This document shows positions 1 through 16,200 of a stretch of 64,000 nt of DNA, in pieces. Under the pieces are notes generated by a model. The model did no database searches. It was given only the letters and a program-made list of their open reading frames with translations, and had not been told where the DNA came from. The position numbers and the translations under genes are program-made. Source of the stretch: Phylloscopus collybita (lineage: Eukaryota > Chordata > Aves > Passeriformes > Phylloscopidae); the NCBI GenBank assembly GCA_027886175.1, contig JAJNNQ010000003.1, forward strand, positions 4,131,501-4,195,500. Direction: 5' to 3'. How positions within the stretch are numbered: the stretch's first letter is position 1; every line of letters begins with the position of its first letter.

Positions 1-993
1 ACTTAAAAAGGTGATGAACAATGAATTGCTGGAGCCTGGGAAGATGCAGGGGAGAAGTCCTGTGCTTGTCTTTTCATATGTTGAGTCCATATGTTTTCTA
101 TATGTTGGAAAGCTCTGAGCAGAGGTCACAGTTTTTCCAGGAAGCTGTGAAAATGTAGGAGATGTTGAGGCACAGCTGCAGGAAAACACCTTGCTCCTCC
201 TGTGATCTAGGGAGAGAGTTTGAAATTCTCTCAGCCAGGGTCTGACCAAAGATTCACACACGAGGTGGAGCTTGATTGCAGAATTCAGGGACAGTGCTGG
301 TGGGAATGCCGGCTGTACTTTGTACCTCTGAGGGTATTGTCCTGGGAATTTTTGCCAGAGTGGGGAGAGAATTCCATGATATTGGTTGCTCAATGGCATG
401 CTAGATGTCTGATACTTTTACTTTTGAAGTTTTTATGTACACTATTTACTCATGAGGTTTGATTGTGCCCTGCCACAGAGTGGCAGAGAAAGGCATTTTT
501 GTACTTTCTAGGACTGCAGGGTTGCACAAGCCCTTACAGGAGACAGTTCACCACTAAGAGAACATGAATAGTCAGAGAAGTACCTGTAACGTTTTGCAGC
601 AGACACTAATGAGAAGTTAGGGAGCACTAGACTGTGTGTTGAAGACCTGTTGCTGTTGGACAAGCAAGAAAAAGCAGATGATTTGTTAATTTTAAATGTT
701 CAGAATGACGAATAGACTGAAAGAGTCTGAAGTGGTAGCATCTTTAAAATAATGTAGAGAAGCTGGCACTATTAAAAACATTATTTTTTTTTCCCCAAAC
801 ATAATGTGTTAAAAAATAGTCCTGTTATCCTCTGTGTTCTAGCATGTTCCACTTCAGTGGACTGATTACAGGATTTTCCAAGATGTTATTTGTAAGAAGC
901 ATTAGAACAGACACCTGAGCTTTGGTCAGGTCATGGATTGCAAAGCTTTCTTACGTAAATACAGAGAGCATTGAGGGTGTTGTTTTTCACCAG
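1..993 (+). other. MYNN: MYNN intron (5' end outside window)
   Basis: I see no finger-coding or BTB-coding sequence on either strand. The stretch ends in a short pyrimidine tract and the acceptor AG at 992-993 in front of the first visible finger exon, so it reads as intron. The previous exon must end in phase 1, supplying the G of a split Gly codon. Confidence 0.75.
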
Positions 994-4171
<3,178 letters not shown>

Positions 4172-7100
4172 CAGAGCAGTGCAGAGCCATCCAGGTAGCT
4201 GGGTAGTGAACTTGGAAATGTTTGGTAAAATGAACACAATCAACCAACCAGTTGTGCTCTCTGAATTGGAGGTGTTCATTGTTCTCCTCTGTGTGCAGAC
4301 ACCTGTAAGGCATTTCCATTGTGCAGTGCTGAATTGTGCTAATCTACAAGCAGATTTCTATTTGTGATTAACACTGATTTCCAGGAGATGATTCTGGCAA
4401 CACCTGCCTTAAGAATTCTCTGTTACATATGTTAATGTACTTTGGAGTTCTCTTCCCATGTTCCTGTTGATTTGATGTGTCACAATGTCATTTGAAAACA
4501 GATATTTTAAGCCATATTTGATAGTTTAGGAAGATTAACCCAGAGGCATAGGGAAAAATCATAATTTGGATGTATTAGTAAGCCTGCACTCCAAGGTGCT
4601 AGAATGGTCCATGATGAGGGCAGGTCAGTGCTAAGCTGAGCTGCTTGCATAGATTTGCTGCTGGCTGCCAGAAGTGCCATCTTCAAGTGGAGCCTGACCA
4701 GAGGGAAAGGTTTAGGTGTATTTCCCTGACAAGAAAAGTAAAGGAGGGTTCGTTTTTGTCTGAAGTGTGGCAAGTCGGGGGTGGGGGGGTCCTAATGGCA
4801 TGGATACTCCTTCTTCTTTCCAACAAATTGCCTTTTTTGAAGTGAATCCAGCATTATTGTATCTTGTCCCAGATTTATTTTTCACATCCCTAAAACAGCC
4901 TGGGTCTGGCACAAATAGCTACAAAAGGAGAGCTGGGACATGCATGTTGTAGAGGTGAAAAGATGCAGTGAGTTAATTAGTGAGGCATGAATCAGAGCTT
5001 CGTAATCCTTTTTTTTTTTTTTTTTTGCTGTAGTGCTGCTTCTCTAGTGCTAGATAGGAGGTACAAAAGAGGAAATAAATCCCACCCTTCACTGTGAAAA
5101 TAACAAGTGAACACTACATGAGGAGGCATTAAAGAATAATACAATGGAGCAGATTGATATTCTTCCAGGCAAGGTTTTGTTAGTTTAACTGATTTGTTTT
5201 AATTAAAGGTTTTTTGTATTGCTTTACCTCTCATGTCACTTGTCCACAGTTAACTGCACAAAACTGGTACCTAGCAAGGCCCAGGTAAAGATAGGCATTA
5301 TTACTAGCAACAGACATATTTAAAAAGCAACATTTAATGTCTTGGTAGGGTCATAAAAGACTAGGTGACAACAGAAGTACTTTTCTACTCCATTTTGCCA
5401 GTTTGTGCCATTAAGAATTGTAAGCATTATTTATGTAATCATCAAACAGTAATGAAACAGTCACAATACTGTACCAACAATGCATTTAAAGCTGTCCTTT
5501 GTTGGTTATTTCCTTGGTGCTAGCATTTATTTCCACCGATGCCTTGTGTCCAGACGCTGATAAATAGAAGAGCATAAAGATACCTCTTAACTGATTCCGT
5601 TCTACATGGAGTAATAATTAATCTGCACCTTAATTAAAGAGACTTGTGAAAAATTTCTTGAAGGATTTCATTTAAAGAGTCTGAAAATAGTCCCTTGGCT
5701 CCTGAGTGTGGCTATAATTTTTTTCTCTGCCTACTTTTTTGTATTTGTAAAGTAACAGACCTTTTGCTGGTTTGTGTTGATCATTTTAGTATGGGGCATG
5801 TCCATAACCTGCTGCTTGGTCACCTTTTATGCTTTAATACATGGTAGATTTGCTGATGAAGCCTACCATGGCCAGCAGGAGTACAGCCATGTTCCACAGG
5901 AACATCCCTAATGGAGGAATCTCTTACACTGTCCCTACTGGAGCTAATGATTGCAGAGCCTTTAATTTCTCTGCTTGTCTGTCCTACAACACTTATGAAC
6001 AGCTGATGTTCATAATGCTGGCAAAAGACAAAGGATAAAGTTCTGGTTTTGGCATTTCCCTTTGTTTCCCTTCTTATCTTTCAGCTTCTGTTGTTGGTGT
6101 AGCCCCTGAGGGGTTCCTCAGCCTTGTCATTTAAGACTGAAGAACCACAAAATCAGGATCTTGACTGTGTGTAGCTTGTAGTAAGCTTCCTCTTTGCTGT
6201 CTCTCTCTGAAAGCAGAGCAGAAATCTTGGGATAGACATAGGTTTAGTCATGAATACTGAGAAAGAAAACACAGTACAACTGATAACTTGCATATTTAAA
6301 CAGCTTCGGAAGACAAACTAATGATATGCTGCTGGTACCAGAGGAAAAGCAGCTCAGGATAAACATATCCAGGATAAACAACCAGGAGAGAGAATAGCTC
6401 TGGAAAGAAACCTAAACAATAACTACATTCCTACATAGAAAATGCATTCCATAACAGTGTTTGTTTGGACTGGTTTTATATTTCTAAAATTATAGCTTAT
6501 TACTGTATTCTTAGATTTCAGACTTTTTTAAAAAATACAGTGCTTAGATTTATACAGGATTTGTTTAGATACTTATAACAGTAACAGTTGCTTTATTAGT
6601 CATTTAGTTTTCTTTATAGACAAGAAGATATTCATTATTTTTTACAAGACAACAATTTTAACCTTTCTTAATAGAATACACAGGCTTGTAGTTTTGTCTT
6701 GGAGCAATAATTTAGTGACCTGCACTCTTGAGTCCCCATCTGAGAATCTTGATTTTTATCCTCATCTTTTGTGAAGATATCTCAGCTGCTGAGGTATGAT
6801 CTCTACCAACTGTATTCATTTACTAGAATATAGATTTTAAATAAATAAATATATATAAATATATATATATATTTGTAGGTGTGTTCAGGCTGTAGGTCTG
6901 GACTGTACCTTTTGCCAATAGATGCATGGAAATCAGCTGAACATGTAAATCCTAGGCTTAAGGATTCTGGGTTCATTTTGAAGTACAAGGCTTATAACAG
7001 TATTGGTAATTTCTGTAAGGGATTCATATGGGAGAGCATGGAATCTTTTTAGGCATGTGTCCTTGCAAAAGAAAAGGAGGGATTTCAATAATTCTATTCA

Positions 7101-7610
7101 GAGTAATAGAAGGAATATGACATGTTTGGTCACACGGCTGTTTCAGTCGATTTTGCACTGAAGTTGGTGCAAGTTTTGCCTGAATAGCTTATCTGCATCT
7201 CTAAATCTCTGAATGGACTGTTTGGAAGTACTTAGGTGAGAACAGCTCTTTGTATCACATTGACTTCTAAATTAGTGCCTCTAAGTGGGCACAAAGCATG
7301 ACAACCTTTCTGAAATCATGTGCTACAAAACAATTTCCAAGTACAGACAGGTCCCACATGAAGGATTTCAGGGCTGTGATCCCGGAGAGGCTCAATAGGC
7401 CTTGCAGAACTAAGTTCAGATAAGGACTAATAACTGATTTTTTTGGTTAAGTTATTTTTGAAGTATCTGTCATGTATATACAATTTTTCCTCTGTTGTTT
7501 GTATATACCTCAACTCTCAATTTTATAATCCCCTGGGAAGGGAGGGAGTTGTACATATTTAGCCTGAAGTGTTTTATGTTAGACTTTAATAAACTTGTTT
7601 TATAATTTTC
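4172..7610 (+). other. MYNN: MYNN 3' untranslated region
   Basis: About 3.4 kb of AT-rich DNA follows the stop codon, and I see no convincing coding exon on either strand. A possible proximal AATAAA lies at 5074-5079. The best distal AATAAA is at 7588-7593, followed by the U/GU-rich run CCTTGTGTCTCCTGTTT from about 7616. The 3' boundary is inferred. It includes a T18 tract near 5009 and a TA-rich simple repeat at 6840-6873. Confidence 0.6.
7588..7593 (+). terminator. MYNN: Probable distal MYNN poly(A) signal
   Basis: This is a canonical AATAAA with a GT-rich downstream element 20 to 40 nt away. No better candidate lies between it and the convergent LRRC34. Confidence 0.55.
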
Positions 7611-10057
7611 CCTCACCTTGTGTCTCCTGTTTATAACTGCGAGGGGTGGCAACAAAAGCAGGAGGGAAGCAGGCAGACACAACCCCTGTCACTACCCTGG
7701 CACGAGGACCATGGGGACCCTGGAGCACATTTGGGGGACCTCTGCTGCACACCTGTCCTGCTGGAACTGTCACTTGCCTTCATTTGCCTCCCCTCTAAAA
7801 CTGGGGAGGAAATGCTGTCTTTCAGCAAGGTATAGTGAGGTCTAAAAGCTGAAAAAATGGTTTTCAGAACAGGATTATGCTTGCTTTAGCTTCTGAATAA
7901 CTCAGAGGAACATGGCAAAAAAAAAATCTAGCCTATGTTAATTCTCTAATTCCAAAGGACATGAGATGCATCTTCTAAGAATTTCAAGGTCAAAGGAAGG
8001 AAGAAATAAAACTCTCTGGCACAGGCCTCTAAGCAATACAGGGTTTTGCACAAATAATTGTTTTAGTTTGCAGGAAGCTGTATACAAAATTTGGTAGGAA
8101 TTACTCTGCAGCCCTTTCTTACAAAGGAATTTCAAAGAAAACTGTAACACATGAGCTGTTTTTATGGATATTGTCAGTAATGAAGAGGGCTTTATGGGCT
8201 GAACAAGTTGCTGTTAAGCAAGGATTCAGATAGAGTGCAAATATTCAAACACATACACCAGCACTTTTAGATGCCATTTTACCTGATGCATTTTGACACT
8301 GATATGGTTGCCATCTTACCACATCATAAAAACCAAAATACTGCTGTTGGTAGAGCTGGGTACCTGATGCCACCTCAGATTAACAAATGTCATTCATACA
8401 AGTAAATTAAGACTTAATTTGAGCAGTGAAATTAGACTGAACTTCAAATACCTGACAAAGCAAAGAAAGATACATGGAAAAACATACCTGTCTGACTTTT
8501 GTAGTGGTGTTTCTAGCAAGAAATTCTGTCAGCATTGACACTATCAGAGTGTCACCTGCAATGATCCAGAGCTGCAGCACTCAGAAAAGTACCAACACAG
8601 GCTTATCTAATTATTTCAAAATTTAGGAATGCTCACAGTCTGCAGATTCTTCTCAAACCACCATGTTTGGTATATCCCCAACTTTAGTTCTCATTGCTGC
8701 ATCCTTCCTGTTGAGCAAGAGTTAAAACAGAAGCTCCTCTCTAGAGCTGGGTGTTCCCGGGTGATGTATGGACTTTGTGCTCAGCAGGGTTGCTGCAGGC
8801 TGGGAGGGCCCTGTGCAGGTGTGCAGAACAAACATACCTGCTCTGGGCTCAGCTCTAAGGCCTCTGAGGATACCAGGGGCTCTTGGAGCAACAGCCTGAG
8901 TAATTTGTGTTTGGGGGTGGGAGCAATGAAAAAAAAACCAAAAAACAAACCAACCAAACAACAACAAACCTCCACCTACACCAGCTTTCACAACTGCCTT
9001 GGTCATTTCAGCTGGGGAAGAGGTGTCCACATGTCTTCTTGTCCAGTTACACTGCTGCTTCCCAGCTATTTTTACTAAAATTACTTTCTTACATTTTTCC
9101 CCTCGTGCTTTGATCTTGTACATACAGTCACAGGTCATTCTGGTACTTTATGCTAATATTTAACAGGCACATTTAGAGGGGCAGAGGATTGCATTAATGA
9201 AAGGCTTGGAGCAAACCTCTGCTGTCTTGTTTGGTGACTTTTTCTGTTTAGGAGCATAAATTAAGTCGCTTCTGCAGGGATGAGCAGAGTGAATGGAAGA
9301 AGGAAGTGAGCAGAGTGATTCCCAAACTTTGACAAAGTCTGTCCAAACCATTAAACAATGTTTTAACTACCATTACATACATAGGTTGTCTTACTCATGT
9401 GTAGGAATTGCCACAAGGTTATAATGATACAAATGTTTTTAGGCAGATTTCATGAGATGAGAAGGAATGATGGCACCAGATTTGGTGGTGGTTTCTATTT
9501 GTAGTGTAAGAAACAAGTATGTGCTACAATTTAATCAAAATTCCATGTATTTCCCAGCAAAGTGGGATCACCAGCTTTAAATTCTAGCATGGCTGTGGCT
9601 TAATGCTTAAGTTCACTTACCTTGGTTTAAAAAAACTCACAATTGGAAGAAGATTAGAAGGATGCAATTGCTAAGGAAAAGGAAAGAGTACCTCGAGAAC
9701 AGTGCTAACAAATGGATTTACCCAAAGCTCTCAGCTTCAGCAGGAGTCTGACTCTGCAGGATACCTGATCTGCTGCCCAGCTGCAGTCCTGGGTGTTGCT
9801 TTTGTCAGCGTGCTCTGCCTGGCTACAAACCTTTCCATAGTCACAGACTTCAAACAGACAGAACGTTATTTAGCAACAAATTTGGACGTCATTTGTTCGT
9901 TATTTTCTCTCTGTTGCCGTTTCAAGCAGGTGTAGATTCCTCCCAGACTCAACCCCTGAAGAAACAGCAAGCCTGATACCTATACAATCTATTTTACTAG
10001 AAACCAGGTGGGGAAAGCTGAGGGAGGCACAGGGAGTGCCCTGGGGTGCTGCCTCAC
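7611..10057. other. Intergenic gap between convergent genes; LRRC34 3' UTR inside
   Basis: No exon is recognised in this stretch. The right-hand part must contain the LRRC34 3' UTR, read on the minus strand. I could not find a strong minus-strand AATAAA; a possible ATTAAA sits near 9529. An A-rich, CAA-rich stretch lies at 8928-8972. Confidence 0.5.
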
Positions 10058-10261
10058 TCACAAATACTCGGAGACGGGGACGATGTCCAGGCTGGCGTTG
10101 GCGGCGCCGGGGTGCACGGCGGCGGCGCGCGGAGCCCAGTAGCGGTGCTTGGCCAGCCCGTGGGACAGCTCTGCCAGGAAAACCTCCCCATCCACCTCGT
10201 AGGGAGCCACATCCGTGCAGCCCAGCTCCAGGCGGCCCATGTCGATCAGCTCCCAGAATGC
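10058..10261 (-). CDS. LRRC34: LRRC34 last coding exon
   Basis: It encodes AFWELIDMGRLELGCTDV through IVPVSEYL and the stop TGA at 10060-10058. It is phase 0 at its start, with acceptor AG at 10263-10262. The exon is GC-rich at third positions and has a CpG-rich stretch for Ala/Gly codons. The motifs VDGEVFLAELSHGL and KHRYW match the family C-terminus. Confidence 0.93.
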   Translation of the reverse strand, partial: AFWELIDMGRLELGCTDVAPYEVDGEVFLAELSHGLAKHRYWAPRAAAVHPGAANASLDIVPVSEYL

Positions 10262-13200
10262 CTGGAATGAAGCAAACCAGGGATTTGACACCTCCTTTGG
10301 ACTGCGGTGACAACACATGGCACTTAGTCCCTTCAATGTCCTGATCTCCAGGGAGTCTCGTTCCAGCACCACCACGTTAAAAACCCCAAAGCAATCTGGT
10401 GTCTTGTTCACTAATTGCTGTACTCTTTCCAGCCTTCTCAGGTGAGTTCAGAACCGAACACTTACCACACAGCTGTCTCTATCCAGTTTGTTCCCCCAGA
10501 TGTAAATATGGGTAAGTGTCGTGTTGGATTGCAATGCACGTGCAAGAGCCAGAAGTCCTTCACCAGTTATATTGTTGCTTACAACGGACAACCTAGGAAA
10601 ACAGAAAATGTGTGCCAAACCATAGATTTCCCATCTCTTAGTGAAAAATAAGAATTTAACGATGATTTAGTCTTATTATTATACATATAATACATATATA
10701 GAGCTTTTTTTATTTATAATAATTATTTGTTTCAAAGCCAGTCCTACTCTAATATCCTTTTCAGATTGCTAAAGGCAGTTGGCCTCTGGACTTACTCTGT
10801 TTCTCAAAGCACTTTCCTGACTCTCACAGCCAGGTTGTTCACTACTGAGTTGTTCAGTGTCAGTGACTTTGCTGCGTGGTGGCCAGGTCTCATCTCTAGT
10901 CTGCTTTGAAGCCCAAGCCTTGGCATTTATCCAGGCTAAGCTTTGATCTTTGTGAAGTGGCAGTTATTTTTATATTAGTGAACCTGCAAGGCTGTCAGAG
11001 GCACCTCGCAGCAGCCACCTCCTCAGTCTGCTACTTAAAACTAATGGCTTCAGGTAACACCTTTGATCAGCTTTTACATCCTGCCGGCAGGGGTTTAACG
11101 CGGCTGCAAAAGACACCCTGATGGAGAGATTACAGCTCTTCTGGGTTCACCCGGAAGCCAACTTAAACAGAGGATTTTCTTAAGTGTTGAAGATCAGAAC
11201 CAACAAATATAGTGCCTTATCCCAGCGTGGAATCTGATTATCTCAAAATTCTGAAGACCTGCAGCTCTTGTTCTCGTTTGTGCACCACAGGGACCTTCTC
11301 TTCTAAGACGCAGGAAGAATGAACAGATCAATTGCCTCAGCCCTCACCCTCTTAGAGTGACTGTGAAAGCTGTGAGAGCTCTAAGCAGACCTGGGGCTCA
11401 CCTCCAGCACCCCAGGGTGTCTCACAAGTCTTGGAGCATCTCACACGGCAGCAGACACTGATGCTTAGTAAAGAAATCCCACCCAATCTCTCCTGGGGTT
11501 TTTTCCCCCAAGAAGGAAAAAATGTCTGAAACATTTGGAACTTCCTGACTTTCCTGCTCTGATCAACATGAACTCACAGAGCTGAGATGGCATTTCAGCC
11601 ACTGCCAAGTCCAGGTTCCTGACCTGCAGTCTCTGGGGGAGCTGTGCACACACTCACGCCTGCAGAGTCATGTTCCGCGTTTCCAAGGCCTCGCTCAGGT
11701 ACATGGCTCCAACGTCTTCTATTCGGTTTGCATGAAGATCCAGGATCCTCAGGGTTTTGTTCCTTTTTAGTAGCTCTCCCAAAAATTTCACACCATCATG
11801 GGTTATGTTATTACTGAAAAAGAGAGATGCACATTTTAATTTTTCTTTTTTAAAGTGGCTAAGAAAATGAGTTTCTAATTTAAATTTAGAATGAGTTCCA
11901 CATTTAATCACTCTCACCAGCTAAGGTCAAGGTATCTCAGGCTGGAGTTTCCATAAAGGGCCTCACACAGTCGCTCTAGACCAAAGTTTTTCATTCCATG
12001 CTTGCCCAAGTGCAGTTCCACAAGAGAAGAATTACTCCTCAACATCCGAGCTATATGAACTGTGGTCTCTTCCTAGAGATATACACTCAATTTTATTAAG
12101 CTGGACTTTAGGATAAGATACACTCGTGCCTCAGTAAAAGGGAGATGTGCAACTAACTGCAAGAGCTGGTCATCAGTAGTGTTCTGTTTTCTTTATTATA
12201 TAAAAATAACACAAAACAACATCTATGATAAAGCTAAAAATGAAAAAAAGAAAAACACTGTAGAGATATTTGCAGTTTTACAATACTGTCTACATCACTG
12301 CAAATATCAGTGAAGCATCAACATTTAATTATCAGTTTCCCTCCCTGATATTGCTCTTAAAAAACTGAATGTTTAAGTCTACCTTTGCTAACATTCGAAA
12401 GTATTTTGAAATTATGCTAATTATTTCATACAAGAAGGAATTGGTAAAAGTTTTCACTTGATCTTGGACATCTTTTTCCAACCTTAAAGGTTCTCTTAAT
12501 TGTATGCAAAAGAAACAGGACTTCTATGAGAAAAAATATGTCCTGCCACTCTAAGGCTAAGGAAGTTTGTTCAAAGTTGTCCTGTTAAAAAAATAACTGA
12601 GTACTGTGAGTCAAAAATAAAGGAAAAACCCAGAAGCCTCAGAAAACCCAGAAAATAACAGAGCTGAAGGTGGAAACGATGACAAATCAGGTCTCTGACA
12701 GGTCCAGACCAGGTCCTTACTGTTACTAATAGCAGTAGTTTAAACTGACTTCCAAAGCTGGGGTTAGGCAAATCAAGCCCAGCCTTAGAAATGAAACAAG
12801 TAAAATCTGTTCAAGCTGTAAAATTTACCTTTGGGAATTGAGGAGGATCTGGCTTTGATGACAGTTTAATTTTGTTATCCTGCCATCAGGAAAACACTGA
12901 TCCTGTCCCAGACACCTGAGAACTGCTGCCAGGGAGGTGATTCCACCTCCACCCAGCTCTGCAGCCAAGACCTGAGCAGCAGCAGCCATGCACAGGGTGA
13001 GACAGCAAAACCAGTCAGCCAAGAGAACATGGGAATTGCTGCAGTGTCTTTCTTCTTTAGGCTCAGGTAAACAGCATTGTCTGTGCTCCTCCTCGTTTCC
13101 TGCTACACAGCATGGCTCCCTCAGTTTGCTGAGCAGTGCAGGAAACTCTGTGTTCTAACAACAGAAGCAACACTTGCTTCTCCAATACCAACCCCTCTCC

Positions 13201-16200
13201 ATCAGCCCAGTATTTAACAAATGCACCAACAAAGACATTTTAAAAAAATTTAACTTTCTAGTTAAACAGGGGCTGCACAAAACTTGGCACAGAAAGAGAA
13301 AAATAATATTCCTGTAACCATTTTCTCCAGTTTGTAAGGAATTCCAGAGAGCTGTGCAGTTCAGATGTCCATCAATACCTCAGTACTGACTTGACTTATG
13401 CCCCTGTCTCTGAGCTGACTGCAGAGTCACTCTCATACCTGTTGGTTGGATAGCAAAGGACGATTTAGGTTTATGGCTTTGAGTGAGGTGTTCTCAGTCA
13501 GGGCTATGGCTATTGCTATCAGGCACTGCAGGCCCTGGAAATGAAAATAAATAAACTCATTAGAGAAGCCTGTTCAGTGTATAGATCAAGCTATCAAATT
13601 ACAATTACTATTATTTCTGCCTTCATCTACTCTGGAGGTATGGGACAGCAGGCAACTGCTTACAGACATGTAACAGATTTTCTGATAATACCAATGCCAA
13701 CTGCCTATGGAATAGCAGGGTGAAATTAAGTAGTACAAATTACTTGGCAACTCAGAAAATAAAAAGCAAGAATAATGGATCTCAATAATACTTGTCCATT
13801 CAATTGATCCTGTATTTTGATTTCCCTAACTTGTGAGGCAAAATCAGCTTGTGTGTGTTCCCCTAACATTTATCCACCAGGTAAATTCATATTTAGTATG
13901 AATTGGACAAATTTAGAATTTTTTTAATATCCTTCTAATTTCCCCTCTATTTTATATTTATGCAACTTTTCAAGAAGGCTGGTCTGTACCCAAAGCCATC
14001 TCATTTTAAACCAACTCTATCAACTCCCTACCAAGCACACACATACCAAGTTTGAATAAATCCTACACTGCCTACACTTTCCTTGTTCACGTATTCATAA
14101 CACCTTCACACTTTGTGAGAGGTATTCCCCCCCTTCTGGCTCAAAGCAAATTCTGAATTTCCAGGGGACAAATGTCTTTAAAAGCAATACACAACCTCCT
14201 GAGTCTCCCTGTGCACTGTGTAAAAAGTGCCCAGCTCTAGGAGAAACCACATTGTCCAAGAGTAAATTGGATGTTTTTCTACTCAATTCAGCACTGCTGT
14301 GCTTTTGTCCTTCATGGGTCAGGCTCTGAGAGGAGAAGCAGAGCTATGGGATGAGTGACTTTCAGGGGTTACAGCCCTGCACACTTCAGAAGGAAAAGAT
14401 TCTCCAGGGAATGAGAAATCCATTCTTCAACATGAATTACCCAGGACTTAGCTTAACAGAAAGGAACAGCAGAGAAAAAACTCAGAAAATGTGCAAGCCA
14501 AGCATTTTAATTCCTAGAGAGACAGTGGCTCTAAAATATCCCCAGTTCTGACCTCACAGGTGCTTTTTGCAATGTGCCCTTCCAAGCACACATTGCAATA
14601 TTATATATTGTGTTACCTCTGGCTGTCACAAAATCAATGACAACAGATGGCATTTCCCCCTAATTAAGCACTGCAGGACCCTTGTAATACCCTTGAAAGA
14701 CTTATGTCTTATTGCTGATAATTTTCCTGCGTTACTCACCAGATCACAGTCTCCAAGATCCAACTTCTTTAAGGTTGAGTTAATTTTTAACATTGAAGCA
14801 AAGAACATCCCACCTTGGTTTCCTATTTTGTTTCCAGTCATTCTCAGGTGCTCAAGACTTTGATTGCTCTAGACAAAATTTTAAAAATATATATATTCCT
14901 TTAAGATGGCCTGAAAAACAACACTGTCCTGGGGTTTTTTATGTGAATTCTGCTGGTTGTCACACAGAGACAAAACAACCTTTCAGAAGAATTGTGTCTA
15001 AGTGATAACACTGGCTCAGCTCTTGGCTCAGGCTCCCCTCCCTGGCACCAAACATGAGAGTCTGCAAGCAGAACTCCTGTATTTGAAAACTTTTGTTTCC
15101 CCCAAGTTCATGAATTTTATCACACTCATGAAAATAATCCAGACAAATATTTCTGCCTAAATTGGCATCTGAGATACAAATTGCATTAATACTGATTTAG
15201 ATCTGGTAAGCCTTGTATGAGCCCAGCATTGTACATCTACTGCACAGCCTTAGTGTTTTGGAGGCCTGTCAAATTTAGATGAAATCAGTTCAGGGTTCAA
15301 AGACTGTGAAGGAGGAAGAAAGAGCTCATGTGAGTCTCCTTTCACAAACACAACAAATCTTACACACAAGCCTCATTTCCTTGGGAAACCACATTAAAAA
15401 TAACAAACTTGGGTTTGTGGTGCTGCTGTAAGGCAAAGTTTTGAAAACATGTCTCAGACATCTTGAACCAAGACAAATATTGATGTCAAAGTACAGGCAA
15501 ATTTAGTTTAATTTTTTGTGGGAAAAAAAAAAAAAGGAAAAGAATGATGCCATTATATATCCAGTAGCATAGCATTTTTCACACAGAAAAGCCCAGTTGC
15601 AATAGTTGTGCTTTTTGTAGACAATTACATCTTTTTCTAGATAATTAAGTGTTAATGGCAGCACAGTGCAACTTTCTCTTGTGTGAAATCTGATTTCTGA
15701 AGTGTGCCTTGGGAAAGCAGGCAATCCCTGTGACACAGCAACATGCTGAATGGAGCAAAGACAGAGGCCCCTTTCAGCCAGCTCTGATGTTGGCAGCACA
15801 GCCAGTACTGGTCATCAAAAGCAAAAACATCAAAGGAGATGCCATTGCCTAAATCTCCCAGGCAAATACTCACATGGAGTGCTTCTGCTATCAGCTCTGC
15901 CCCACTTGTGCCAATGTCATTGAACATCAGGTTCAGATACTGCAGAGTGGAGTTTTCCTTGGGAACAAACAAAGCAGGAAGCAGTGAGAGTTGTTTTCCA
16001 AAACACATCTGTATTTTCCAAAAAGGAGATACACAGACGAAACTCTTCCCTTTGCAGCATTTCAGGCAGTTCGTGAGTTGGAGAATCAGTTAAAGAATGG
16101 CAAATTATGTCAGGTGATGAGGGCAAAGCATAAAACCTGTCAGGGGGAGGGCCCTCATGGGGCCTCAGGAACCACCCAGAAAGCCTGTGCATGAGGCAGT